Under the pieces are notes generated by a model. The model saw nothing but the letters and a program-made list of their open reading frames with translations. It did not search any database and was not told where the DNA came from. 64,000 bases of DNA from an uncultured bacterium (GTDB taxonomy: Bacteria > Pseudomonadota > Gammaproteobacteria > Burkholderiales > Burkholderiaceae_C), in the NCBI GenBank assembly GCA_903928495.1, contig CAIYQZ010000028.1, positions 1 through 64,000 on the forward strand, in the 5' to 3' direction. Positions 9,869 to 18,310 of this stretch are shown here, piece after piece. A program made the translations under genes and the position numbers. Position 1 is the first letter of the stretch. Each line of letters starts with the position of its first letter.

Positions 9869-11137
9869 ATGGTCCCTCACCTCGTCACTGCGCTCAACAG
9901 CCCCATCAACGGACTAGAGCAGCGCATCCTGGAGTCCACGCCCGTCATCGAACGCTGGTTTCGGCTGGAGTGGATGGAGCACACGCCCCTGTTTTACAGC
10001 TCGGTCGATGTGCGTAACGCAGGCTTCAAGCTGGCCCCAGTGGACACGGACCTGACCCCTGGCGGCTGGCACAACCTCACGCCGCAAATGCTGCCGCTGG
10101 CGGTGCAGGCGGCGATGGCGGCCATTGAAAAGATCTGCCCCGAGGCCAAAAACCTGCTGCTGATCCCTGAAAACCATGTGCGCAACAGCTTCTACGCCAG
10201 CAATCTGGCCCAGTTGCAGCGCGTGTTCAACATGGCCGGGCTGAACGTGCGCGTGGGTTGCATCAGCCCAGACGTGACCGACACCTTCACCGTGCCCCTG
10301 CCTGACGGTGAGGTGCTGACCGTGGAGCCCGTGATCCGCGGCAAAAAGCGCCTGGGCCTGAAAGACTTCGACCCCTGCACCATCCTGCTCAACAACGCCT
10401 TGGCCAGCGGCGTGCCCGGGGTGCTGGAGGACCTCCACGAGCAATACCTGTTGCCCCCGCTGCATGCTGCCGGGTCGGCCCGGCGCAAAAGCAACCACCT
10501 GAAGGCCTACGAGGAAGTGGCCAAGCGTTTTGCCAAGCTCCTGGGCATGGATGCCTGGCTCATCACCCCTGCCCACGCGGTATGCGCCGGTGTCAACCTG
10601 GCCCAAGGCCAAGGCATGGACGTGGTGCAAGCCCAGGTGGAGGCAGTGCTGGCCAAAACCCGCCGCAAGTACAAGGAATACGGCATCCAGGAAAAGCCGT
10701 TTGTGGTGCTGAAAGCCGATGGCCACTCCGGTGGCGTGTTGCCCCTGACCCTGCGCGATGCCAAAGACCTGGAGGCCCTGGCTGCCAAAACCGCGCTGCC
10801 GGCAGGCGACCTGCTGGTGCAGGAGGGCGTGTTGACGCACGAGCGCATCAACGATGCCGTGGCCGAGCCAGTGGTCTACATGATGGACCGCTACGTGGTG
10901 GGCGGCTTCTATCGTGTGCACGCCGAGCGCGGCGTGGACGAACACCTCAACGCCCCCGGTGCCCAGTTTGTACCGCTGGCCTTTGCGCAAAGTGCCCACC
11001 TGCCCCAGCCCGGCATGAAACCCGGGGCAAGCGCCCCCAACCGCTTCTACATGTACGGCGTGATGGGCCGCCTGGCCATGCTGGCCGCCAGCTACGAACT
11101 GGAAGCCACCGACCCTGAAGCGGAAGTATATGATTGA
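9869..11137 (+). CDS. gshA: Glutamate--cysteine ligase, proteobacterial short type
   Basis: 422 residues. First step of glutathione synthesis, joining Glu and Cys with ATP. It matches the roughly 430-residue GshA type found in Betaproteobacteria and Acidithiobacillus rather than the E. coli GshA family, with blocks such as VDVRNAGFKLAPVDTD, FNNV-like NHVRN and VLKADGHSGGV. The ATG at 9869 (MVPHLVTALNSP) is the standard start; in-frame sequence upstream is probably leader. gshB lies about 5 kb downstream, separated by kup, a BenE-like gene and the RidA gene. Confidence 0.93.
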   Translation: MVPHLVTALNSPINGLEQRILESTPVIERWFRLEWMEHTPLFYSSVDVRNAGFKLAPVDTDLTPGGWHNLTPQMLPLAVQAAMAAIEKICPEAKNLLLIPENHVRNSFYASNLAQLQRVFNMAGLNVRVGCISPDVTDTFTVPLPDGEVLTVEPVIRGKKRLGLKDFDPCTILLNNALASGVPGVLEDLHEQYLLPPLHAAGSARRKSNHLKAYEEVAKRFAKLLGMDAWLITPAHAVCAGVNLAQGQGMDVVQAQVEAVLAKTRRKYKEYGIQEKPFVVLKADGHSGGVLPLTLRDAKDLEALAAKTALPAGDLLVQEGVLTHERINDAVAEPVVYMMDRYVVGGFYRVHAERGVDEHLNAPGAQFVPLAFAQSAHLPQPGMKPGASAPNRFYMYGVMGRLAMLAASYELEATDPEAEVYD

Positions 11138-11197
11138 AATGCACCCCATCGCTTGATGCGGTTCATCTCTTCACTCTTGTTTTTGGTTTCGGCATCG

Positions 11198-11218
11198 CCC
11201 GCTTCAAGCGCGGGTTTT
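11198..11218 (+). terminator. Probable rho-independent terminator after gshA
   Basis: CCCGC, a 7-nt loop, GCGGG and then TTTT, located 61 bp downstream of the gshA stop and in the same orientation. Confidence 0.5.
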
Positions 11219-11221
11219 GTT

Positions 11222-11234
11222 GTTGCACTGCAAC
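11222..11234. promoter_or_regulatory. GTTGCACTGCAAC near-palindrome upstream of kup
   Basis: Thirteen-base TGC-rich near-palindrome in the gshA-kup spacer. It shares GCACTGCAAC with the two operator-like sites in front of the phasin gene at 37918 and 37975, so the same TGC-recognising regulator (PhaR-like, inferred) could bind here. It may also be chance. Confidence 0.3.
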
Positions 11235-11315
11235 ACACAGCCGTGCTGGCCCGGCGCACAATCGCGGCTTCGCGACTTTGAAATCCCGCGCGCCGAAGGC
11301 TGGCGGGTCCGCCAT

Positions 11316-13184
11316 TTGTCTGCTTCCAAATCTTCCCTGGCCACGCTCACCTTGGGTGCCATTGGCGTGGTGTACGGCGACATCGGCACGAGTGTGCTGT
11401 ATGCCATCAAAGAAATTTTCGGTTCCGGGCATGTGCCCTTCACGCCTGACAACGTGTACGGTGTGTTGTCCATCGTGTTCTGGACGCTCACCACCATCGT
11501 CTCGCTGAAGTACGTCACCCTGGTGCTGCGGGCCGACAACCACGGTGAGGGTGGGCTGGTGGCCATGCTGGCGCTGGCCTCTCAATCGGTGAAAGACAAG
11601 CCCCGGCTGCGCCGCGTGCTGCTGCTGGTGGGCATTTTTGGCACCTGTCTGTTTTATGGCGACGGGGTCATCACCCCTGCCATTTCGGTGCTGTCGGCGG
11701 TGGAGGGGTTGGAAATCATTTCCCCCACCTTCAAAAAGGGCGTCATTCCCATCACGCTGGTGATTCTGTTTCTGCTGTTTTGGGTGCAAAAACGGGGCAC
11801 CAGCGGCATTGGCAAGTTCTTCGGGCCCATCACACTGGTGTGGTTTGCCAGCATTGCGGCACTGGGCGTGTGGCACATCGCACACAACCCGGCCATTTTG
11901 TGGGCCATCAGCCCGCATTACGCGCTGACCTTCATGTGGGAGCAACCAGGCACCACCTTCATCATTCTGGGCGCGGTGGTGCTGTGTGTGACCGGGGGCG
12001 AGGCGTTGTATGCCGACATGGGTCACTTCGGCAAACAGCCCATACGTCTGGCCTGGTTTGCAGTCGTCATGCCCTGTTTGACGCTGAACTATTTTGGCCA
12101 GGGTGCCCTGCTGCTGCAAAACCCCGAAGCGGTCAAAAACCCGTTCTACCTCATGGCCCCCGACTGGTTGCTGATGCCGCTGGTGGGCCTGGCCACCATG
12201 GCCACGGTGATCGCGTCGCAGGCACTCATTTCCGGAGCCTTCAGCGTCACCAAGCAGGTGGTGCAACTGGGCTACCTGCCGCGGTTGCAGTTGCTGCACA
12301 CCAGCGTGAAGGAAACCGGGCAAATCTACATTCCCTTCGTCAACTGGGGCCTGTTTGTGGCCATCGTGCTGGCCGTGGTGCTGTTCAAGTCGAGCAGCAA
12401 CCTGGCGGGGGCGTATGGCATTGCGGTTTGCACCGACATGCTCATCACCACGGTGCTGACGTTCTTTGTGATCCGCCACGGCTGGAAGTACCCGTTGTGG
12501 CTGTGCGTGTTGGCCACAGGCTTTTTCTTCGTGGTGGACTTTGCCTTCTGGGCGTCCAACATGTTCAAGCTGTTTGACGGCGGCTGGTTCCCGTTGCTGA
12601 TCGGGGGCACCATCTTCATGCTGATGCTGACCTGGAAACAGGGCCGCAAACTGCTGAGCAGCAAGTTGCGCGAAGACTCGCTGGACCTGCCAAGTTTTCT
12701 GGAAGCCATTTTTGTCAGCCCACCTGTGCGGGTGGAAGGCACAGCCGTGTTTCTGACGGCCGAGCTGGGCACCGTGCCCAATGCGCTGCTGCACAACCTG
12801 AAACACAACAAGGTCTTGCATGCCCAAAACCTGTTCGTGTCGGTGCGACACCACGAGGTGCCCTGGGTGCCGATGCAGGAGCGGCTGGAAGTGGAAGACC
12901 TGGGCCACGACTGCTGGCAGGTGGTCATTCACTACGGCTTCAAAAACGACCCCAACGTGCCCAAGGCCCTGGCCTTGATGAAGCCCCATGGCGTGGTGCT
13001 GGACAGCATGACCACCAGCTACTTTCTGTCGCGCGACACCGTCATTCCCACGTTGGGTGGCGGCATGGCGCTGTGGCGGGAAAAGATTTTTGCCCAGATG
13101 CACCGCAATGCCAGCGGTGCAGCCGACTTCCTTAACATCCCCAGCAACGCGGTGGTGGAGTTGGGCTCGAAGGTGGAAATTTAG
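11316..13184 (+). CDS. kup: Kup-family potassium uptake protein
   Basis: With a TTG start at 11316 the protein is 622 residues, exactly the length of E. coli Kup, and begins [23 protein letters not shown], the conserved start of the family. Roughly twelve membrane segments cover residues 1-430 ([32 protein letters not shown]), followed by the cytoplasmic C-terminal domain. It is a secondary K+/H+ symporter of the inner membrane. The long ORF on the opposite strand is a GC-bias shadow. 54 bp separate it from the next gene. Confidence 0.94.
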   Translation: MSASKSSLATLTLGAIGVVYGDIGTSVLYAIKEIFGSGHVPFTPDNVYGVLSIVFWTLTTIVSLKYVTLVLRADNHGEGGLVAMLALASQSVKDKPRLRRVLLLVGIFGTCLFYGDGVITPAISVLSAVEGLEIISPTFKKGVIPITLVILFLLFWVQKRGTSGIGKFFGPITLVWFASIAALGVWHIAHNPAILWAISPHYALTFMWEQPGTTFIILGAVVLCVTGGEALYADMGHFGKQPIRLAWFAVVMPCLTLNYFGQGALLLQNPEAVKNPFYLMAPDWLLMPLVGLATMATVIASQALISGAFSVTKQVVQLGYLPRLQLLHTSVKETGQIYIPFVNWGLFVAIVLAVVLFKSSSNLAGAYGIAVCTDMLITTVLTFFVIRHGWKYPLWLCVLATGFFFVVDFAFWASNMFKLFDGGWFPLLIGGTIFMLMLTWKQGRKLLSSKLREDSLDLPSFLEAIFVSPPVRVEGTAVFLTAELGTVPNALLHNLKHNKVLHAQNLFVSVRHHEVPWVPMQERLEVEDLGHDCWQVVIHYGFKNDPNVPKALALMKPHGVVLDSMTTSYFLSRDTVIPTLGGGMALWREKIFAQMHRNASGAADFLNIPSNAVVELGSKVEI

Positions 13185-13238
13185 AATTTTTTGTCCCCTG
13201 CCGCTCGGTGGATAAGCTTTTCCAGCTCTGATATTGAT

Positions 13239-14429
13239 ATGCGTTTTTGGCGTGATGTGAGCCTGTCGGCGGCTACCGCAGGCTTTGTGGCGGTGCTGGT
13301 GGGCTTCACCAGTTCGGTGGCCATCGTGTTCCAGGCGGCGCAAGCGTTTGGGGCTACTCCGGCACAAATCACCTCGTGGATGTGGGCGCTGGGGCTGGGC
13401 ATGGGCCTGTGCTCCGCGCTGCCGTCGCTGTGGTTGCGTCAGCCGGTCATGGTGGCGTGGAGCACCCCCGGCGCAGCGGTGCTGGCGTCAGCTGGTGTGG
13501 CGGCAACGGCCACTGGTGCGGGGTTTGCCATGGCCGAGGCCGTGGGCGCGTTCATGGTGTGCGCGGTGCTCATCACATTGGCAGGCGTCACGGGCCTGTT
13601 CGAGCGGCTGATGAACCGCATTCCCATGGCCATTGCGTCGGCCCTGCTGGCCGGGGTGCTGGCCCGCTTTGGCTTGCAGGCCTTTGCCGCTGCCCAAACC
13701 GCGCTGCCGCTGGTGCTGCTGATGCTGGCCACCTACTTGGGCGGCAAACGCTTGGCCCCTCGCTATGCCGTGCCCGCCACGCTGGCAGCGGCCGTCGCGT
13801 TTGTGGCGCTGCGGGGCGACATGGCCTGGGGGGCGGTGACGTTCCAGTTGGCCGTGCCCGAATTCACCGCGCCCGTGTTCACGCTCAGTGCGGCCATCAG
13901 CCTCGCATTGCCGCTGTTTGTGGTGACGATGGCGTCGCAAAACCTGCCCGGCGTGGCGGTGATGCGCGCCACGGGTTACGACCTGCCGGTGTCCAAACTC
14001 ATCACCCTCACCGGGCTGGCCACCCTGGCGCTGGCACCGTTTGGCGCGTTTGCACTCAACTTCAGCGCCATCACCGCCGCCATTTGTATGGGCCCCGAGG
14101 CGCACGAGGATAAAACCCGCCGCTACACCGCCGCCGTGGTGTGCGGCGGCATCTACGTGCTGATCGGTCTGTTTGGCGCAGTCGTCACAGGGTTGCTGAC
14201 CGCTTTCCCCAAAGAACTGTTGGTGGCCATTGCCGGGCTGGCGTTGCTGGGCAGCATTGGCGGTGGCTTGCACACCGCACTGGCTGGCGAACGCCACCGC
14301 GAGGCCGCGCTCATCACCTTCCTGGTCACGCTCAGTGGCGTTGTCATTGGTGGTGTGGGCTCGGCGTTTTGGGGTGTGGTGGCCGGTGGTGTTGCCTTGG
14401 GGGTTGGCCGTTGGGGCCGTACAGCCTGA
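13239..14429 (+). CDS. BenE-family benzoate/H+ symporter-like membrane protein
   Basis: 396-residue integral membrane protein with about twelve hydrophobic segments. The N-terminal FWRDVSLSAATAGFVAVLVGF and the later PAAxTxN-like GPEAHEDKTRRYTAA region fit the BenE family of aromatic acid carriers. Benzoate as substrate is by family name only; no aromatic catabolic genes are nearby. The ATG at 13239 is chosen over an earlier in-frame start because it matches the family N-terminus. Confidence 0.85.
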   Translation: MRFWRDVSLSAATAGFVAVLVGFTSSVAIVFQAAQAFGATPAQITSWMWALGLGMGLCSALPSLWLRQPVMVAWSTPGAAVLASAGVAATATGAGFAMAEAVGAFMVCAVLITLAGVTGLFERLMNRIPMAIASALLAGVLARFGLQAFAAAQTALPLVLLMLATYLGGKRLAPRYAVPATLAAAVAFVALRGDMAWGAVTFQLAVPEFTAPVFTLSAAISLALPLFVVTMASQNLPGVAVMRATGYDLPVSKLITLTGLATLALAPFGAFALNFSAITAAICMGPEAHEDKTRRYTAAVVCGGIYVLIGLFGAVVTGLLTAFPKELLVAIAGLALLGSIGGGLHTALAGERHREAALITFLVTLSGVVIGGVGSAFWGVVAGGVALGVGRWGRTA

Positions 14430-14471
14430 AACGCTGGCTGGCGCGTTCCGACTGGGTGGCTTGAGGCACCC

Positions 14472-15716
14472 TCAATGTGCAGGCGGTGTGCCTTCAGCGT
14501 TGGAGACAACAACGTCGATTTGAATCAGGGCACCGTGCGGCAGCTCTGCCACCCCGATGACTCGCCGGGCGGGAATGCCACCGGGGAAAAACGAGGTGTA
14601 AACGGCATTGACCGCCGCCATGTCAGACAGATGCCTGACCGCGATGTTGACCTTGACCACATCAGCGAGGGAGTGACCAATGCTCGACACGATCTCTCGG
14701 ATGTGGGTCAGGCACTGTGTGGTCTGTGCGGTGATACCGCCGGGCACCAGCCCGCCAGTGTCAGGGTCCAGGGGCAATTGCGCTGAAATGTGGTTGTAGT
14801 GAGAAAACGCCACCGTTTGGGAGGAAGGGCCGCGCGGTGCTTGTGCCGAATCGTTCGCCTTGATGACGATGTTGCGAGCATCTTCCACCGGCTGCGGGGG
14901 GGTGCCATCTCCGTGTGACACAACGGCCTCTACCTGGACCAGCGCATGCATCGGCAGGTCTGCCACGGGCACTGTGGTCAGGGCAGGCCGGTAAGCGGGG
15001 AAACAGGATTGGTAAACCCCGCAAGCACTGTCGAGGTCAGACAGGTTTTTCACGAACACCGTGATCCGGACCACATCCTCCATGGAGTGACCGATGCCTG
15101 CCAAGATGGCCTGAATGTTGTTGAAGCATTGACGGGTTTGTTCCTGGATGCCGCCTGTGACCAGTTGGCCCGTGGATGGGTCTGTGGGCAGTTGTGCAGA
15201 CAGGTTGTTGTAATGCGAAAAAGCGACGGTTTGGGTCGACACCGAGCTAACCGGTGCGTTGCCGGTGTTGCGCGCCACTTTGACGAGGTCGCCCGCCTGT
15301 GGGGCGTCGGGAATCGTCCCTTCGCCATGTGACACCAAGGCTTCTATTTGAACCAGCGCGTCCATTGGCAAGTCAGCCACGGCGACCACCGTGCGCGCCG
15401 GCAGGTAGCCGGGAAAGAACTCAGCAATGGCTTCGTTGACGGCGCCCAGGTCGTCGATGTTGCGCAAGAAGATGCTGATCTTGACCACATCGTCCATCAC
15501 GTGTTTCATGCCTTCAACGATCGCCTGGATGTTTTTGAAACACTGCACCGCCTGCCCGCGGGCCCCGCCCGCGACCAACGCGCCGGAGGCGGGGTCAACA
15601 GGCAGTTGCGCCGACAGATTGTTGTAATGTGAAAAAGCCACAGATTGCGATGACAGGCCCATGGCCAGCGGCGCAAGCGAGGTGTTCGTTGCGGATACTT
15701 GATTGAAGCGGCTCAT
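14472..15716 (-). CDS. Single-chain triple RidA/YjgF-domain protein
   Basis: 414 residues made of three RidA-type domains at a strict period of 138 residues. Each repeat starts with VAFSHYN-x-(L/I)SAQLP and ends with the RidA core: PARTVVAVADLP (domain 1, Arg108), PALTTVPVADLP (domain 2, Leu246) and PARRVIGVAELP (domain 3, Arg384). RidA proteins are homotrimeric enamine/imine deaminases whose active sites lie between subunits and use that Arg, so this looks like a covalently linked trimer with one site altered. The start at 15716 (MSRFNQVS) is preferred; the frame open upstream has no homology. The gene converges with the BenE-like gene. The upstream region has a GntR-type palindrome at 15775. 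Confidence 0.92.
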   Translation of the reverse strand: MSRFNQVSATNTSLAPLAMGLSSQSVAFSHYNNLSAQLPVDPASGALVAGGARGQAVQCFKNIQAIVEGMKHVMDDVVKISIFLRNIDDLGAVNEAIAEFFPGYLPARTVVAVADLPMDALVQIEALVSHGEGTIPDAPQAGDLVKVARNTGNAPVSSVSTQTVAFSHYNNLSAQLPTDPSTGQLVTGGIQEQTRQCFNNIQAILAGIGHSMEDVVRITVFVKNLSDLDSACGVYQSCFPAYRPALTTVPVADLPMHALVQVEAVVSHGDGTPPQPVEDARNIVIKANDSAQAPRGPSSQTVAFSHYNHISAQLPLDPDTGGLVPGGITAQTTQCLTHIREIVSSIGHSLADVVKVNIAVRHLSDMAAVNAVYTSFFPGGIPARRVIGVAELPHGALIQIDVVVSNAEGTPPAH

Positions 15717-16051
15717 GGTGTGACGGTCTCCGAGGGGTGGGATTGTGGAAGGGGAAGGTTGATAACTTGTAAGGTTGTATACAATATAGACTGAAAAACA
15801 GTCTGTGACCATGGGTAACTCACCTATTGCCATGGCACGCGATCGGACACTCGGCGGGCTGAGTCGATGACAGGTTGGGCGGGCGCTCGACGCGGTGCAA
15901 CGACATTGCTTTGGTGCTTTAATCCGCCGCTTGACGTGGGCTTGGTCTGGCTGGTCAGGCCTTCCTTTCCCCTCTGGGTGCCCGGCGTGCCTCGTGTGGG
16001 GCAAAACCCCAGCGGACGCGCCTTTGCAGACTGTTTTTACCGAGCCAATCC
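15717..16051. other. 335-bp intergenic region between triple-RidA gene and gshB
   Basis: Divergent promoter region. The 80 bp next to the RidA gene are AT-rich compared with the surroundings and hold two inverted repeats (15775-15784 and 15789-15803). The remaining part towards gshB has only short, non-conserved open frames; I see no gene there. Confidence 0.6.
15775..15784. promoter_or_regulatory. TTGTATACAA palindrome, GntR-type operator candidate
   Basis: Perfect 10-bp palindrome 59 bp upstream of the RidA start codon. The GTATAC core is typical of GntR/FadR-subfamily operators. A second inverted repeat, GACTG-AAAAA-CAGTC, lies at 15789-15803. Both fall where a minus-strand promoter would be expected. 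No GntR gene is visible in the window. Confidence 0.45.
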
Positions 16052-17026
16052 ATGCACATCCTCTTTGTCGCCGACCCCATCGAGTCGTTCAAAACCCACA
16101 AAGACACCACCTACGTGATGATGCGCGAGGCGCAGCGGCGTGGGCACAGCGTGGCGGTGTGCCTGACCGCTGACCTGGCATGGCAAAGCGGCCAGCCCGT
16201 CACAGCGAAGGTGCGGCGCATCCGCCTGCTGGACATCACGCCCGCCTACGGTGCCACGCAGGCTACCCAGCCGTGGTTTGAAGAAGGGGCCACCGACGAA
16301 GGCCGCGTGGCGTTGAAAGACTTCGGCGCGGTGCTGATGCGCAAAGACCCGCCCTTTGACGCCGAATTCATCTACGCCACACACCTGCTGGAGCAGGCCG
16401 AGCGCGAGGGTGCCAAGGTGTTCAACAAGCCCGCTGCGCTGCGCGACCACCCTGAAAAGCTCGCGCTGATGCAGTTCCCCCAGTACGCACCGCCTACGCT
16501 GGTCACGCGCAGCGCGGCCGATGTGAAGGCCTTTCACGCCGAGCACGGCGACATCATCCTGAAGCCGCTGGACGGCATGGGTGGCATGGGCATCTTCCGC
16601 GTGAAGGCCGATGGGCTGAACCTGGGCAGCATCATCGAAACGCTGAACCTTGACGGTGCCCAAACTCTGATGGTGCAGCGCTACCTGCCCGAAATCGTGG
16701 AAGGCGACAAACGGGTGCTGGTGATTGGCGGCAAGCCTGTGCCATTCAGCCTGGCGCGCATTCCGCAGGGCAACGAGGTGCGTGGCAACCTGGCCGCCGG
16801 TGGCAAAGGTGTGGCCATGCCGCTGACCGAGCGCGAGCGCGAGATTGCAGAAGCCCTGGGTCCCACCCTGGCCGCACGCGGCCTGCTGCTGGTGGGCCTG
16901 GACGTGATTGGTGGTCGCCTGACCGAAGTCAACGTGACCAGCCCCACCTGCTTTCAGGAAATCACCCAGCAAATGGGGTTTGACGTGGCGGCCATGTTTG
17001 TGGATGCGCTGGAGGCGGCGCTGTGA
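16052..17026 (+). CDS. gshB: Glutathione synthetase
   Basis: 324 residues, ATP-grasp enzyme that adds glycine to gamma-glutamylcysteine. The N-terminus MHILFVADPIESFKTHKDTT, the ATP-grasp motif DIILKPLDGMGGMGIF, PEIVEGDKRVLVIGG and the C-terminal TEVNVTSPTCFQEI are textbook GshB. Length matches E. coli GshB (316) closely. It works with gshA at 9869, from which it is separated by three unrelated genes. Confidence 0.97.
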   Translation: MHILFVADPIESFKTHKDTTYVMMREAQRRGHSVAVCLTADLAWQSGQPVTAKVRRIRLLDITPAYGATQATQPWFEEGATDEGRVALKDFGAVLMRKDPPFDAEFIYATHLLEQAEREGAKVFNKPAALRDHPEKLALMQFPQYAPPTLVTRSAADVKAFHAEHGDIILKPLDGMGGMGIFRVKADGLNLGSIIETLNLDGAQTLMVQRYLPEIVEGDKRVLVIGGKPVPFSLARIPQGNEVRGNLAAGGKGVAMPLTEREREIAEALGPTLAARGLLLVGLDVIGGRLTEVNVTSPTCFQEITQQMGFDVAAMFVDALEAAL

Positions 17027-17028
17027 AC

Positions 17029-17075
17029 AATAGCTGCCCGCACAATGAAAGCAAGCCTTGGGTGGCTGAAAGGCT
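17029..17075 (-). repeat. Dispersed-repeat copy next to the SMR gene remnant
   Basis: On the minus strand: GGCTTG, 17-nt spacer, GCTATT, with a 3' end close to the CAGCTAT of other copies. It lies between gshB and the truncated SMR fragment, just past that fragment's stop codon. Confidence 0.5.
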
Positions 17076-17098
17076 TGAGATTTAAGCTGGACGCAGCG

Positions 17099-17242
17099 TC
17101 AATGGGGCTGGGCGTTGGAAAACACGTTCAGCACCACCACGACCGAGGGCCATGGCCGCTTGAAACCTTCGCTTGCCTTGTGCGCACTGGTGCCGATCAC
17201 CTCAGCCACGCTGGTCAGTGCCAGCGGCAGCCAGGTACTCAA
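17099..17242 (-). pseudogene. Truncated SMR-family (EmrE/SugE-like) transporter remnant
   Basis: 47 codons from TTG 17242 to TGA at 17101-17099. The peptide STWLPLALTSVAEVIGTSAH followed by KASEGFKRPWPSVVVVLN is the first transmembrane helix and the start of the second of small multidrug resistance proteins, including the membrane-embedded Glu of AEVIGTSA. After residue 39 the similarity stops (VFSNAQPH then stop), so about 60 residues and three helices are missing. No continuation is visible in other frames downstream, where a dispersed repeat occupies 17029-17075. Its TTGA start overlaps the stop of the amidotransferase gene, suggesting a former two-gene operon. Confidence 0.75.
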
Positions 17243-18003
17243 GCGCAGACCTCGCCGTCCACAAACACCTTCAGCTCGTTCGCTTCAAACGCTGTCCAGC
17301 ACTCGTTGGCCGTCAGGGGGGTGGTCACGATGACTGCGGCACGGTCGCCGGGCTGGTTCAGGTCCGCGAAGTTCACCGTCCAGTCATGGTCCATCAGCGT
17401 GGCTTGTGAGAACGGGTGTTGCCGGATGAGGTAGTGCAGCTTGGTGCTGCAGTGTGCCCACAGCGCATCGCCATTGCTGAGCAGGAAGTTGAACGTGCCA
17501 AAGGCGCGCACCTGCGGCACCAGTTCGCGCAGCGTCAGAGTCAGCTCGGCCACGCTGGGCAGGGCTGCGTGGGCTTTGGCCAGTTCCTGCATCAGCCAGC
17601 AAAAGGCCCTCTCGCTGTCGGTGCTGCCCACCGGCTGAAAGTGGGTGTGCAGGCGGGGCGCGTAGTCTTTCAAATCGCCGTTGTGGGCAAACACCCAGTG
17701 GCGGCCCCACAGCTCGCGCACAAAGGGGTGGGCGTTTTCCAAGCACACGCTTCCCACGGTCGCTTTGCGAACGTGGGCGATGGTGTTGGTGCTTTTGATG
17801 GGATAGCGTTTGATGAAGTTGGCCATGGGTGAATTGGCCGCGCTTTGGTGGTCCACAAAGTGGCGCAGGCCGCGCCCCTCGAAAAACGCGATGCCCCAGC
17901 CGTCTGCGTGGTGGTCGGTGCGGCCCCCGCGTTCACAAAAGCCAGTGAAGCTGAACGACGCGTCGGTGGGGGTGGCGCAGTTGAGGCCGAGCAGCTGGCA
18001 CAT
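17239..18003 (-). CDS. Class II glutamine amidotransferase (YafJ-like)
   Basis: 254 residues with an N-terminal nucleophile Cys2 (MCQLLGLNC), the GWGIAFFEG motif, HVRKATVGSV, and AHNGDLKDY, all typical of stand-alone class II (Ntn) glutamine amidotransferase domains such as YafJ. The acceptor of the released ammonia is unknown, as no synthetase domain is attached. It is the last complete gene of the minus-strand group pit - small membrane protein - amidotransferase, followed only by the SMR remnant. Confidence 0.9.
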   Translation of the reverse strand: MCQLLGLNCATPTDASFSFTGFCERGGRTDHHADGWGIAFFEGRGLRHFVDHQSAANSPMANFIKRYPIKSTNTIAHVRKATVGSVCLENAHPFVRELWGRHWVFAHNGDLKDYAPRLHTHFQPVGSTDSERAFCWLMQELAKAHAALPSVAELTLTLRELVPQVRAFGTFNFLLSNGDALWAHCSTKLHYLIRQHPFSQATLMDHDWTVNFADLNQPGDRAAVIVTTPLTANECWTAFEANELKVFVDGEVCA

Positions 18004-18015
18004 GACCCGCGGCGT

Positions 18016-18255
18016 TCAGACAGACGGGGGTGTGGGATTGCGGGCTTTCCAGCGCCGCCAAACCAGTACCGGCAGTAAAACCACCGGCGTGGCATGCATC
18101 AACAGGTCAAAGATGTCCAGCGGGCGGCTGAGGGTGCCCTGGCCGAGCATGCGCAGTTTTTCCACGAGATGGGGTTCCGGCACAAAGGGGGCCAGGGCCA
18201 TCCAGATCGTGCCGAGCACGGCCCAGGTCAGGGGAATGCGGTCCAGCCATTTCAT
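18016..18255 (-). CDS. Small two-helix membrane protein
   Basis: 79 residues beginning MKWLDRIPLTWAVLGTIWMA, with two predicted membrane helices separated by a conserved-looking loop (PEPHLVEKLRMLGQGTL). I recall similar short proteins annotated only as RND-transporter-associated or hypothetical in proteobacteria; the function is unknown. A GTG at 18318 would add 21 residues and overlap the pit stop, giving translational coupling; the ATG at 18255 fits the homologues I recall better. It lies between pit and the amidotransferase gene, 12 bp from the latter. Confidence 0.72.
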   Translation of the reverse strand: MKWLDRIPLTWAVLGTIWMALAPFVPEPHLVEKLRMLGQGTLSRPLDIFDLLMHATPVVLLPVLVWRRWKARNPTPPSV

Positions 18256-18310
18256 CGGAGCAGGTTCAGGTGGTGAATCAAGCCTCCACTGTACCGGGTT
18301 GGTCTCCGGC

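Noticed and set aside
11163-13367. 734-codon open frame antisense to kup and the BenE-like gene
   Set aside because: His/Gln-rich composition typical of antisense frames in GC-rich genes; the plus strand encodes a complete Kup.
14430-14471. Possible terminator between the BenE-like gene and the RidA gene
   Set aside because: Short GC-rich pairing but no convincing stem-loop or T-run.
15867-16118. 83-codon plus-strand open frame before gshB
   Set aside because: No ribosome-binding site, no recognisable pattern, and it runs into the gshB start in another frame.
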